Assembly: GCA_028641055.1 (NCBI GenBank)
Contig: CM054063.1
Span: 174,578,697-174,642,696, forward strand
Direction of reading: 5' to 3'
Length of the DNA stretch: 64,000 nt
DNA from: Alopecurus myosuroides
Taxonomy: Eukaryota; Streptophyta; Magnoliopsida; Poales; Poaceae
A program made the translations under genes and the position numbers. How positions within the stretch are numbered: the stretch's first letter is position 1; each line of letters opens with the position of its first letter. Shown here piece after piece: positions 12,067 to 23,730 of this stretch. The notes under the pieces are model-generated. The model searched no databases, was not told where the DNA came from, and was given only the letters and a program-made list of their open reading frames with translations.

Positions 12067-13045
12067 CCCTCTCTGATGTTGATGGGACTAACAACAGTAA
12101 TCCAGTTCAACAGGTTTTCGATTTGAAGCAGCGTGGTTGAGAGCACCTGAGTATAAGGAGACAATGGAGACAGCTTGGACTGAAGGTAGTATGGGTGATA
12201 GTTCACTCGAGTCTACCTGGTCCACCTTGCACGGGGTGGCAGCGTCTCTAAATAAATGGGGATGTGAAACCTTCCGTGCGGTCAGGAGAAGATCACCAAG
12301 TTAGAAAGGAGGATTTAGACACTCAAAATCGGACCAAACACGGGTACAATGGAAGAAGCTCGCTTGGTGAAAAAAGAGTTGTGTGAGCTTTTTGAAAGAA
12401 ATGAAATAATAGCGCGCCAACCTTCCCGAATTGAGTGGCTCAAGGAGAGAGACCGTAGCACTGCATTCTTCCATGCTCGTGCTTCTACGAGAAGGCGTAC
12501 TAACAAAATAAAAGCTCTTGTTAGGGATGAGGGAGGCCAGTGTGAGGATCTAGAGGGTATTAAGGGTATGGTCCATGATTTCTATGCTACCCTTTTTTCC
12601 ACTGAACCGAACCTTTCTATTGATGTTGTTTTAGATGCTATACCTCACAAGGTGACTGACGATATGAATTCAGATCTTATGCGTGAGTACACATATGAGG
12701 AAATCAAATCAGCGTTGTTCCAAACGGGTCCAACTAAAACACCAGGTCCAGATGGCTTTCCGGCACTTCTTGTATCAAACCCACAGGGACTTCTTTTGCA
12801 AAGAAATGATAAGATTCTTGGAGAGGGAGGCGATGCCAGAGGGTTTATGTGATTCCATTGTTGTCCTTATTCCCAAGGTGGCAAATCCTGACCAGTTGAA
12901 GAACTTCCGACCGATCAGTTTGTGTAATGTGTTGTATAAGATCGCCTCGAAAGTGTTGGCGAACAGACTGAAACCCATCCTACCCTCGATTGTTTTGGAA
13001 CATCAAAGTGCATTTTTGTTGGGAAGGTCAATAACGGGAATAAAA
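12067..13045 (+). pseudogene. LINE reverse transcriptase fragment
   Basis: Contains the region between endonuclease and RT (RFEAAWLRAPEY; IEWLKERDRSTAFFHARAS, a plant LINE signature) and the start of the RT domain (KTPGPDGFPA, then after a frameshift near 12770-12850 IVVLIPKVANPDQLKNFRPI and HQSAFLLGRSIT). It stops abruptly at about 13040 before the palm motifs. Both the endonuclease and the catalytic YADD region are missing, so it cannot move. It starts directly at the LTR border, so the gypsy element probably inserted into it or truncated it. Confidence 0.85.
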
Positions 13046-14100
13046 TGATGGAATATTGGGATGTGGTTGGTGGGAATAGACACGTGTGTGCGTGTGTTGT
13101 ATCCGGAACTCTAGATTCCAATACGTACATGTGATGTGTGGGTTGTGTGGTCCATAGCTCGTGGATGTGTGGTTAGGCACATAATTATTAGGGATGATAT
13201 TAGGGTTTAGAGCGGGTCTACGGGTATGGCTTTGTCACCTCCAGACCCGCACCGTTAGACCTGGCGGGTCAAACATTTTACCAAACCCTCCCCATTTAAG
13301 GCGGGTACCCGCCGAGTTTGCGGGTTTCGGCCCTCCATTGCCATCCGTACACCTGATAAGGTGTTTTTTCTCCTAGGCCTCTGTTTAGCTGAGTGGCTTT
13401 GCAAAAGAAAAACCGCACATCTGACTTTTTTTTGTCGGGATGACTTTTTCGTGAAAAGTTCAAAAAAAACAAACAAAGAGGCTTTTAATATGGCAGAGAA
13501 AATGGAGGGGTACGATTAAAAAAATCCCTCAAAGATGCTAAAGCCTTCCGTAATGCATCGTGAATTCGTGATATCCTAGGTGATGACCCTAATGCATGGT
13601 TTCTTAAGTCCTTCCGTAATGGTCCTAGTTATCCGTTTCTTAGCATTGTCCATATAGGACTGGAGCTTATCCCGTGAGTCAATGTCCCTTCCTCTTCACC
13701 AATTCTCATGTAGTAGCATACGAAGATAATGCATAATAGATCCCACGAGAATTAAATGTGGAGACGATGGTAAGAAACTATGCGCTAGGCCACCCGTCTC
13801 ACTAATGCTTTCGCTCATGATTTGGCGGAGAAGAGATGTATGTGCGTTACGTATGGGTTAAGAGTCATATTTAAGTGTAGTTTCATTTAATAATTTCGGC
13901 CTTATCCTTGTATGTGATTGGTCTAACAATATTTTTTGCCTATGATACAACATCGATCTCTTTTTTTTCATTCAATATAGTGCCACGTCAGCATATTGCC
14001 TATAATACCGTGCTAAGATACCATTGACGCAGACAAAAAGAAACAGAGGGAGTATTGATTTGTAAATGATGTCTATAAGAAGAGAAATCTATCTGGACTA
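13046..14100. other. Intergenic, no gene recognised
   Basis: AT-rich to mixed sequence. 13190-13330 holds a GCGGGTACCCGCC-type GC-rich patch of the kind common in grass repeats. The end of this stretch (14035-14055) has GAGGGAGTA, which could be one end of a decayed MITE, but I could not pair it with a left end. Confidence 0.4.
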
Positions 14101-14987
14101 TAGCTGGCTAAACGGGCCGGCCTGACAGAACACGGCCCGATTATGGTATGACCCTTTATGCACGATTGGTAAACGTGTCGTGCCGGATCGGTCCGCGGGT
14201 CTCGACCTCAGGTATATGCATGGCCCATCAGCACTATTAACGCCACCGGCCCGATGGGCCATCAATCACGGCATGAATAGCCTGTTTTTATTAAGGCTTA
14301 AAATGTAATAAAATAGCTAAAAAAATGATGCAATGTCGTGTCGGCCAACGAGAAATTTAGCTGCCCAAACGGGTTGGGCCAAATGGGCTAGCCCGAAGCA
14401 GGACTTTTTTGACCGGCAAAAGCACGACAAGGCCCATGATAAACGGGTTGCGGCCCAACACGAGCGCGATAGTCCCCAGGCCGCTCCTCGTTTTGGAACC
14501 CGTGGGCTGGCTCGACATGACACGACATAAATGGGTCGGCACGCGGTCCAGCCGTAAATTAGAATGGTAGACAGTCATTTTATAGGGGAAAAAATACAAT
14601 TTTTAGACTAAATTAGCCCTGTAATGATTAAGTATGACAAAACAGATCGACATTGACAAAAAGTCACTTAAAACGGGCTAATTATGCCCCTAATACCCAA
14701 ACGGTTAGAATCCTGCCCCTCCCTCCCTCCTTCGGCCCCAGAAATTCGAAAAATTCCTTCCCATCCGCCCCACCGAAAATTCAAACTATGCTGAAACAGG
14801 CCAGCCGTGCCAGCCCACAAGCCATTGTGCTGAAATTTTTCCCTTAAACCACGTACGGGCTATTGTGCCGTGCACGCCTGCGAATACCAGTCCGTGGGCT
14901 GACCCAGCATGGCACGAATAAGGCAGATACAGGCCGTGATTATTTCAGGACGAGCCGGGCCGTGCTGGGCGGCCAGTTTAGCTAGGT
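14101..14987. mobile_element. TIR-bounded non-coding element rich in CGGGCC motifs
   Basis: The first 22 bp (TAGCTGGCTAAACGGGCCGG..) and the reverse complement of the last 22 bp match at 18 of 22 positions. The interior repeats CGGGCC/GGCCCG palindromes and has no protein domain. It may be a non-autonomous DNA transposon (hAT- or Mutator-like), but no clear target duplication was found, so class and exact ends are uncertain. Confidence 0.45.
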
Positions 14988-15769
14988 ATAAGGGAAGTCG
15001 CCGCCGGGTCCTCCTCCCTCCCGCCCGGGCGATTTCCTGCCCTCGTTTCGCTCAACGAATTTCTACGTGGGCCGGCCCATTTAGGTATGATTGATGATTC
15101 TGTATGTTTGCTGGCGGTTGGGTCCCGTCGCTCGTGGGACCACGTTGTCAGACTGGTTACTGGTCTTCTCGTTTCCGTTGTACGTGGGGAGAGATCCAAC
15201 TATTTAAGCTGCTGTTCCTTCCACCAAAGTTTTGAGGTGGGACTAATCATTGACGTGTTTGTCGCTGTTGCGTTGTCTTTTGACACGCACAGTATACTAT
15301 CCGTCCCCATATGGAAATGCCCACATGGGCTTGTTTCTTTGTTTTGACCATAGTCCACATAGTAAAAAGCTAGAGCTGCTTTTTTTTTTATTGGCCCTAC
15401 ACGTACCTATGCGCATGCGTTTGTACGCATGCATAGGAATAGTGCAAAAAGCTGACTTTTTTACGGCTGAGCTGCATGCATGTCCGGTCAAAAATATAGA
15501 GAGTCAATTGTGTTAGTGCCGTTGCCTGTTGCCGACGAAAAACAATAAAATAAAATATATTTTTAAATGGAACAAAGTTAGCAGTATAAAAATGAAATAA
15601 ATTGCCTCGTTCAAAGAGTTTCCCCACATGTCGAAGCACGAGCCTAGTTTTTTCATTGTTGGGCTAATCGGTCCATACAAACGAATGTGTGCTAAAGCCG
15701 GCCATGGAATCAATAACATCCACGAGCTAAAAAAATTAAACCGTAATTTTTAAGAAGTGGGAAATTTTA
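14988..15769. other. Intergenic, no gene recognised
   Basis: Short overlapping open frames on both strands without domains. It contains ATGCGCATGCGTTTG-like alternating stretches around 15410-15435. Nothing else identifiable. Confidence 0.35.
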
Positions 15770-17300
15770 TATGTACAACAAGGAAAAAAATATAGAACGC
15801 GAGGAACAAATCTGTAAAGTTTTAATATGGAAGAAAAAAATCGCGACATATAACTTGACATAATTTTTACTAGTTTTCACAAATAAAGGGAACAAATCTT
15901 TCGGAACTAAAAGAACAAGTAGGTATAAAAAAGAACTAAATTATTTTTGATGAAACAAAAATAAAAAGCTTGGAACAAAAAAGTTTGTGGAACTAGTTTT
16001 CACAAATAAAGTGAACAAATCTTTCGGAATGAAGGAACAACTGGGTAACTAAATTATTTCTGATGGAACAAAAATAAAAAGTTAGGAACAAAAAAAATTG
16101 TGGAACTAGTTTTTACAAAAAAAGGAACAAATCAACTAGGTATAAAATTGGAGCAAAATTATTTTCAATGGAAGAAAACTAAAAAGTTTGGAACAAAGCT
16201 AGGGATAATTTTTTTTTGTGAAACTAGTTTTCACAAACAAAAGGAACACATCTTTCAGAATGAAGAAACAACTAGGTATAAAATAGGAACAAAATTATTT
16301 TCGATGGAACAAAATAAATTTGGAACAAAGCTAGGAACAAAAAAAGTTGTGAAACTAGTTTTCACAAATAAAAGGAACAAATCCTTCAGAATGAAGGAAC
16401 AACTAGGTATAAAAATAGGAACAAAAAAATTTCCGATGGAACAAAAACAAAAAGTGTGGAACAAGGTAGGAACAAAAACCTCAATGGAGATAGGAACCAA
16501 AAAGTGTACAAAGGAACAAAATACCATGGAGATAGGAACAAAAACGAGGAACAAAAAATCGGGCAATGAAGTCAGGAACAAAATTTCCACCAAGATAGGA
16601 ACACAAACTATATAGAGCGAGGAACAAAGTTCCATGTACATAGGAACAAACACTCGGAATAAAAGGTAGGGACAAAAGTTCCATTGGCATGGAAACAAAA
16701 TTGAGGAAGAAAGCTAGGAACAAAAAGCTCAATGGAGATAGGAACCAAAAGTATATAGAGGAACAAAGTTCCATCGAGATAGGAACAAAAACTCGGGCAA
16801 ACAAAGTTAGGAACAAAAGTTCCACAAAGATAGGAACAAAACTTTATAGATGGAGGAACAATGTTCCATAGATATAGGAACAAAAAAGCTTGGAACAAAA
16901 ATCTCGATCGACGTAAGGACAAAATGTTTGGAACAAAATTGAGGAACAAAGCTAGAAACAAAAAAACTAAATGGAGATAGGAAACAAAAATTCTATAGAG
17001 GAACAAAGTTCCATCGAGATAGTTACAAAAACTCGGACAAAAAAAGTTAGGAAGAAAAGTTTCACAAAGATATGAACACAAAACTCTATAGAGAGGAACA
17101 AAGTTCCATAACTCGGAACAAAAAGTAGAAACAAAAAAGCTTCATTGACATAGCAACAAAAATGCTTGGAACAAAAGTGAAGAACAAGACTAAAAACAAA
17201 TAGCTCAATAGAGATAGGAACAAAAAAGTCTATATAGGAACAAAGTTCCATGAAGATAGGAAACAGGTGCTCCGAATAAAAGGTAAGAACTAAAAAGTGA
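15770..17300. repeat. GGAACAAA-rich strand-asymmetric satellite-like array
   Basis: The plus strand is dominated by GGAACAAA variants. From about 15865 to 16450 there are ~120-bp units: an ACTAGTTTTCACAAA-type block recurs near 15871, 15993, 16105, 16223 and 16354. From 16450 to 17290 shorter degenerate units carry GGAACAAAGTTCC (a small inverted repeat) many times. The compositional bias removes stops and leaves long frames open on both strands (for example 16100-16615 plus, 16608-17081 minus). I do not regard these as genes. To 17580 it grades into A-rich simple sequence. Confidence 0.85.
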
Positions 17301-17585
17301 TACATCAGGGAAAAAATAAATAAATTAGAGAGAATAAAAATGTAAACGAGATACTGAAAAAGTTAAAAAATTAAAATATTAGAAAAAGAGTGAAAATATA
17401 TTAAAGAGTGAAAAAAATACATCACTGGGAACAAAAAAGAAAAATACTTTAAAGATGAAACAATAGCTAAGAAGAAAGAAAAAAGTGAAATAAATATAAA
17501 AAAGAAAATAAAGAAAAGAGAAATAGAAATATAAATAAAAAGGTGCAAGAAAACTTGAAAAGAAAAATTAAACAAAAAATCATAG

Positions 17586-17633
17586 TATGTGAGAGATAGT
17601 TTTTTTTTTTTTTGAAATTTATGTGAGAGATAG
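17586..17633 (-). mobile_element. Ultra-short LINE-like insertion with 14-bp target duplication
   Basis: The 14-mer TATGTGAGAGATAG occurs at 17586-17599 and again at 17620-17633, flanking a 20-bp insert of fourteen T then GAAATT. The T-run followed by GAAA matches how both minus-strand LINEs here begin on the plus strand (23565 and 54676: T-run then TTGAAA). It is therefore read as the 3' tail of a LINE that was truncated almost at once. Confidence 0.6.
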
Positions 17634-18125
17634 TTGGACACGTAAAGAAGGGAGGAAAGGAGAGAGAAAATCGGAAGAACGGATTACGGTAGGTGAAGTG
17701 CTATGCGATGGATCGGGAGCCACGTCCTTTTTTTTTTTTTGATTGTTTGAGGTAGCTTATCCCGTATGCCACGCGATCCACGTCCTTCTTTTTTAATTGA
17801 GCGAACGAAGTGTAGTTAATGAAACGGTACAGTATAAGCTAGCACGCATTGCTTCATCAGCGAAACGGAACGATCGCTTCCACGTTTAATGGGCCGAGCC
17901 CACGAACTGATTCCTTAAGCGAAACGGGGGACGCGCATCGCTCGGGCGATGTCGAGTGAATCCCGTTGCCGCCTATAATCTGCACACGAGGGAGGACTGA
18001 GCGGCGACCCGGCCCACCCTGAGACACCCGAGAGAGTCTAAATAAAGCACAGCCCCGCACCGTCTAGAGAGCGCAATAAACAACCCTGATTTTTTTTTTT
18101 TAGTTTTATCAAAAAAAAAAAAAAA
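17634..18125. other. Upstream region of the 18.3-kb gene
   Basis: Mixed sequence with several T- or A-runs (17727, 18090, 18107) and no coding frame of note. A TATA-like CTAAATAAAG lies at about 18038-18047, some 150 bp before the inferred first exon. It could serve the gene at 18336 but is not a strong match. Confidence 0.3.
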
Positions 18126-18335
18126 CTCAAGTTTTGTGTCCGGAGGCGAAAAGCAGGCGAGCAAGGAACCCTAACCTAAGGAGGAACAAGTCCCAGATCC
18201 GCAAGGTAGGCACCAAAATCTCCCGAAATTTCTCGCCTTTCGCAACCCAATAGCGTTTGTATGGGAGGAGGAGCGCCCGGCGGTTGGGATTCGTGACGGA
18301 CCTCCCCTAATCCCCCTTTTTGCAGGCAGGCGACG

Positions 18336-19438
18336 ATGGTGGCGCTTCTTCGACAGCTGGCGAGGAGGATCGATAGCTCCGTGCTTCAGCGAGCGAAGGC
18401 GGCGGTCACATCACAGGCGGTTGCCGAGGAGCGGCGCCGGCTCGTCCCAAGGCGCACATACAGTACCGAGATGGTATCTTAACAATTTTTTTTTTTTTTT
18501 TTTTTAATCTTGTATGCTTCCTCATGACATCAAGGATATAGGAGCAGCCTCATCTTCCTGGTTGATCATCTTTGGCTGATGACTTTTACTCATCATCATT
18601 TATTCAATTAGCAAATAGAAACACGTAAACTTATTGATGATGCTCTTTTGATATCTCACTCTTTGCTGCAATTCGGGGTACTAGTCCATGCCTTATACTC
18701 CCTCCGTCCTAAATTAATTGTCTCAAAGTTGGATGTATCTTAGACATGTTTTAGTGTTAGATACATCCATTTTTGTCCAACTCTGAGACAATTAATTTAG
18801 ACGGAGGGAGCGTGCCAGACCAAATCCTTCCTCGGTTGAGTCATAACTGAATAATAATTTTGAAGTAGCATCGGACCACAATTGGGAGTATTCTTCTATT
18901 CTATTTATTCATCTATGTGTATCCAGGGTGCTGGTGACGATGGGATGGCTAAATGGCGCGAGAGAGCGCTACGCGTTAGACGGTACAGTACCAAACATAT
19001 ACTCCCTCCGTCTTAAAATAAGTGTCACTAAAATGGACGTACCTAGATGCATTCCAATACTAGATACATCTATTTTCACCCATTTTCATGACACTTATTT
19101 TGAGACGGAGGGAGTACATATATATTTATATACATATATCATTTCTCTATTTCCTTAACTGTTCCACAGCATCTCATTAATTTCACCTACCTGCAGGATC
19201 GATTCTCAATTTACAACAGTCCTTAACAGTTGTGCAGGCGCATATTGTGTTTATGCAATACTCGCTTCTGGCGAATCTCCTCCTTGGCCTATCCGCAAAT
19301 ACCGTCTTAAGGTGGAGGAGGAGGGAGCTTAGACAACCAATAAGAAGCAAGAAAAGTGAAGACAGTATCTTGTTAAGCAAGAAGTTGCTTAAATCCACTC
19401 TTGGCGGGTGTCAGCTTATCCAGCACATATTATTATGA
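18336..19438 (+). CDS. Candidate host gene: small protein with mitochondrial-type N-terminus, function unknown
   Basis: A 5' UTR intron is visible at 18206-18325 (donor GGTAGG, acceptor TTTTTGCAG). Coding exon 1 (18336-18473) starts ATGGTGGCGCTTC and gives 46 residues rich in Arg, Leu, Ala and Ser without acidic residues early on (MVALLRQLARRIDSSVL), ending RRTYSTEM before GTATCT. This is a typical mitochondrial presequence. Two continuations keep phase. (a) Exon at 19238-19438 gives a 112-residue protein with a hydrophobic stretch (SLLANLLLGLSANTVL) followed by RWRRRELRQ. (b) Exons 18927-18982 and 19197-19332 give 109 residues. I lean towards (a). Stowaway MITEs lie in the intron space. AATAAA near 19599 may be the polyadenylation signal. 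Family not recognised. Confidence 0.55.
18698..18810. mobile_element. Stowaway-type MITE (113 bp) in an intron
   Basis: Nearly perfect inverted repeats: CTCCCTCCGTCCTAAATTAA at the left and its complement (one base differs) at the right. TA precedes the left end; the right TA is lost (CG). It lies within the first coding intron of the gene at 18336. Confidence 0.85.
19002..19114. mobile_element. Stowaway-type MITE (113 bp)
   Basis: Inverted repeats CTCCCTCCGTCTTAAAATAA and complement, with TA on both sides (19000-19001, 19115-19116). The same length as the neighbour at 18698 but a different subfamily by interior sequence. It lies in intron space of the gene at 18336, 20 bp after a possible splice donor. 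Confidence 0.88.
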
Positions 19439-19884
19439 CTTGCTACTAGTGTGGGAATGATCTGGATATACTATCCAGAACTTTGACTGCTATATTGCGA
19501 TATTGTATGACATGGTGGCATATATGCTTGATAAGTTGTTTTGGTTGTGTAGCTCCACAACCCACTGGCCGGCTTGGCTGTTGGAAAGTTGCCTTATTAA
19601 TAAAAGCATTGAGCTGGGTTATGACTTATGAGGGTTGTTATCAGGCCACCGAGTTTTTTTGGCGCCGACTTCCATTCACACGAACGCCAATACATCTTCT
19701 TTTTACCATTTTCAAAACCCTAGCAGTGGTTAGCAATTCAAGTCTTCATTTTGCTGCAAATACCAATAGGAACATAAAAGTAACTCGTGAAATAATTTAT
19801 AACTGACTGCAACTGATTTTAGTCGAACCTCATTGCTAGCCCATGAGACAGGGCTATCTGTCAAGTTAATCAAGATGAGACGCC

Positions 19885-19980
19885 CTTGCAATTTCAGTAG
19901 GCCGAGAGGTAAATATTTGAGGAGAATTTCCTTGCAATTTCAGTAGGCATGCCGAGAGGTAAATATCTTGGAGAATTTCA
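19885..19980. repeat. Two-copy tandem duplication (~48 bp)
   Basis: CTTGCAATTTCAGTAGGC..CGAGAGGTAAATAT..GAGAATTTC occurs twice back to back (19885-19930 and 19931-19980). The second copy has a 4-bp ATGC insertion. Non-coding. Confidence 0.8.
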
Positions 19981-22900
19981 TTGTCAACTTCTAGAGCTCC
20001 CTTATGGCCTGCTTAATATCTAAGACAAGTAAGTGCGGAGGACTTGTGAGCCCATCCGCGCTATCCACGTGGCGCTCTATGGCCGGCCGCTCGCATACGG
20101 ACTTTTTTTTTGTCTCGTTAAGTCGTGTCGATCGGGGGAGGAGCCCATCCGGCGAACGACTGAACGCATCGCGGCCGAAAGAGACAAAACCAGTGGCTAC
20201 CCGACGGATCCACCCAATCCCCACTGTGCGCCGCCTCCTCGTTCTCAACACGCTACCTCCTTCCCCCACCTCGTCGCCTCAATTTCCCGTCGTTGCTGGG
20301 TGGTCGACGGCATCGCCGATCTAGCGCCGCATCATGAAGGACTAGGCAGCGCCCGGTGGCCCGTCGGCGGCAGGCTGGCGGTCGGCGACAATGGAGGATC
20401 TGGGCGTCGTCCACCTTTTGCGGCAGCCCCAACCTCTCTTCATCACGAGCAGCGGCCGATTGGCCAGCCGGTGAATAGGCGGAGGGGGAGATGTGAGAAG
20501 ATAGAAAGTTCAGTTTAGGTGGTAGTGGACCGGGACTGGAAGTAACAAGCGTTGCTTAGGGAAGGTGCGGGCATGGAGCAGCAGCGAGCGCGGCCGATGC
20601 ATACGACGCGAGGTCAGGCTTCTTCCAATCCGTTCCTCCCCTCCGCTTCTGATCTCTCTTCTCTAATATCAATAGGAGTCCCCACGGGGAGACCACACGT
20701 GACCGATGACAACACTCATCTCCCAGTGGTGCTGCTGCTGGTACAGCAACCGCAGATTCATGGCTTGTGTGATGGTTAATTTTCTTGTACATGTTCCTAA
20801 ACATTAGAGGTGACTGATTTGCATGGTGTAGCATGGTGCATGAAGACTGATTTCTATTTTCTTTTTTTGTTTAGGTATTTATCTTTGGGATATCAATTCA
20901 TAATGTTTTCCAAGTATCTGAAGGAGTTCTCTGAGTTGATAAAAACATCACTGAAGGTAATCTCTTCAAGTTTGTTATTTTTGATAGTGTTTAACTACAG
21001 ATGATTTTGTACCTTGCGGTTGATTGTTTGTACATACAGAAGAGTCCAGTGAAAGCTATAATTAAAGAACTGTTATTATTTAAAAAATAACCAAATATGT
21101 ATTGTAGGCTCGAATTACTAATTTGATACAAATTATGTAAATGAATCGATAATATTTGTGATGAGACTACGTAAGAAAAGGCATTGCAAAATTCCTGAGC
21201 CATTCGAGTTGGAATTTTATTATATATTTTACCTTGCCTCAGATTTGGGGCAAGTTCAGTTCACTCTTACGGTTTACCAGGCAAAACCTATGATTGTTTC
21301 TAATAATTTCCACTGTTTCAGTTGTATATCTTTGCACTCTTAACTTATCCTATCTTATCATGTTCATGGTTTCAGCTGTATATGATGTGACTGATCCAAA
21401 CTCACAGCGGCCATGGTCTGTACGTTAGCATTGTAGAAACGCTTTTTCTGTCGAACAAAACAGCTAAATGCACATTTTTGTTATGCAAAAATCACTAATT
21501 CTCTGCTACCTTTTAGATTTCCTCTTCTAGACTATGTTGTAGAAGAAAATGAGCTGGTGTATATGATATACTGAGCCAAATGGATGAGGATGTAGTCAGC
21601 TTGACAGAGAAGAATGGTACGCCAAGCAGATGGCATAATACAGGGATCAACTGGTGCAACATAGGTGATTATTTTTCAGCTTCTGTAGACCGGAAACGCT
21701 AGCCCCATGATGTCATCGTTATCAGAGGTTAGCTAAACTGTATTTAATATATGTACAACTTCCATCGTTTGTTGGCTCCAATTTGTAATCGTTGCTTTTT
21801 GTAGAATAAAGAAGATATAAGTATCAGAGTTGACAGATTTTGTATGCAGGATACAACCTATATCTATAATCCCTCACATCATGTGTTTTAACTTGGAGAG
21901 TTAACAACTTAGCTCTATTTTGCTGTTCATGCTTCGGCTGTTTAAACAGTATCAAGTGGCTCCCATGTCTTTATCTCAGTGGTTTGATCCCTACTTTCAG
22001 GTGTGTTTTGCACCTCTTCTCGTTGTTACATAATTCATGTGGAGTACTGTCAGTATAGTACACTTCCTAAAAAAATCATGTATTTTTTAAATTATGTATT
22101 CATTTGGTAAGCATAGAAAGGAGAGTTAGCTAATTAACTTTAATGTTGAATTCTGTATAAGAATTAAAATTTTAGTTTCGGTAACAGTAATGCTATTGCT
22201 TACTCTTGGCAATCTTAGATACAATTTTTTTATTCTGTTGTTTGGGCCACGTAACTGATACTTTCAGTGAAGTAGTTATAATTTGAATCATCCTTGCATC
22301 TCCGAAGACAACCATTTTTAGCATGTACAATACTTGATGAGAAATTTTGTTCCCTTTTGATTTCAGTAGTCTTTTTCCTAAGATTGCAGTCAGTTTCTTA
22401 CATATTTCTTCATATTGCACTATATCTTGTTATTGCATTAAAAATATAAAATCATGGCTTACTGAAAATACTCATGTTAATTCTTGTTGTGGTTTTTTTT
22501 TTTTATTCTTGTACCAGATATACTTATGCTGAATAAGCACTCGAAATGGTACTTCTCTAATCTAAAACAAGCACGTGCGACCCCCTGCCAGCCGCCCAGT
22601 CCTCTGCGGGTATCCACGTGGCCATGTCTAGGTGGTTTTAGCCGCGTGGCGCAGGCGGGCTGGGTGTTGGGCCAGCGACCGCGTTCTTTTTCTCCTCTTT
22701 CGCTTCCCCTCACGCCTCTAGCAGGCCGCCGCCGCCACTCTCGCTTCCGCTCCTCACTTTGGCCGTCGTTCGCCGGACACGCCAACCCCTCGGGTATCGC
22801 CCGTCACCCCACCTTGTATAGGAGATGTTGATCCTAGGTTAGTGTTGATGTGTTGTAACGAATGTTTGTATGACTGGTCAAATTAGTGATGAACTCGCCG

Positions 22901-23564
22901 GTTTGGTGCATTTCGGTGTAATGTTTATATCAATTTCGGTGTAAGTTTGACAAGAAGGCATGGCATGATGATAGAAGTTTTCTCGTGTTAGAAGTTAGAA
23001 TCGTAAGTCATTCTCAATCTGTCTAGGAATTCGCCATATTGAAAGAAAATTCCAGCCAATCAATATTTGCAAAAGATGGTAGTAGAATGCTAATGTTCTT
23101 TATTCTTATTCCTTTGTGCTTTCCTTTTCGAGGTATCTGCCTTTGTGTTAATGTTATTAATTTTTCTCCACCCTCTTTTCTGCAATACAGGCTTTTCATA
23201 AGGTAGTCTGCAGCTAGGCCTTAAAGAAATTCATGGTGGTAACGTAAGTCTCTTCACTAAAAAAAAAATCCTAATTCAGTATAATTGTAGAAAATTTGCA
23301 TGCACTAAAAGGGTCAAAATTAATGGGTGGTACATCGGTACGATCTTCTAGCATTCACTCCCAGTGCTTTTTATAATGCAGGAAATGATTTAAGCAAGTT
23401 ATGTCATAAGGCTGCCAGGAGTATATCACTGGTAAGGACGTTTCTTACTTCTTTTGTTCCTATGTTGCCAATGCTTGAGTTCGTTCATGTTTCTTCTTTT
23501 CCAACATAAATCTATTTATTGATTAAGCAACAAGGTATCATAGATGTATATCTCTGCTTACTTC
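19981..23564. other. Region without an assignable gene; GC islands and exon-like fragments
   Basis: Two GC-rich islands (about 20030-20520 and 22565-22815) look like 5' ends of transcription units, with open frames on both strands but no domain. Between them are isolated exon-like segments with plausible splice sites. One is about 20875-20956 (after TTTAG, before GTAATC), encoding a helical-looking stretch (FSKYLKEFSELIKTSLK). Another is about 23382-23431, before GTAAGG. I could not link them into one phase-consistent gene. They may be the remains of a host gene or captured exons. Confidence 0.35.
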
Positions 23565-23730
23565 TTTTTTTTTGAAAAGGGGGAAAATCCCAGCCTCTGC
23601 ATCGGAGTGATGCATACGGCTTCTTATTGAAAGAATAATAAAGCATTCAGAGTATTACATAATTCGTTGGACCAAAGGCCGAATACAAAAAAGGATGAAA
23701 CAAAAATTGGTCTTGCACTCAAAAGCTGCA

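Noticed and set aside
16100..17081. Long frames on both strands in the GGAACAAA array
   Set aside because: They result from base skew and repeat units; the products are repetitive with no domain.
20033..20518. 161-codon frame in a GC island
   Set aside because: Open frames on both strands, no domain, and no continuing exon could be found.
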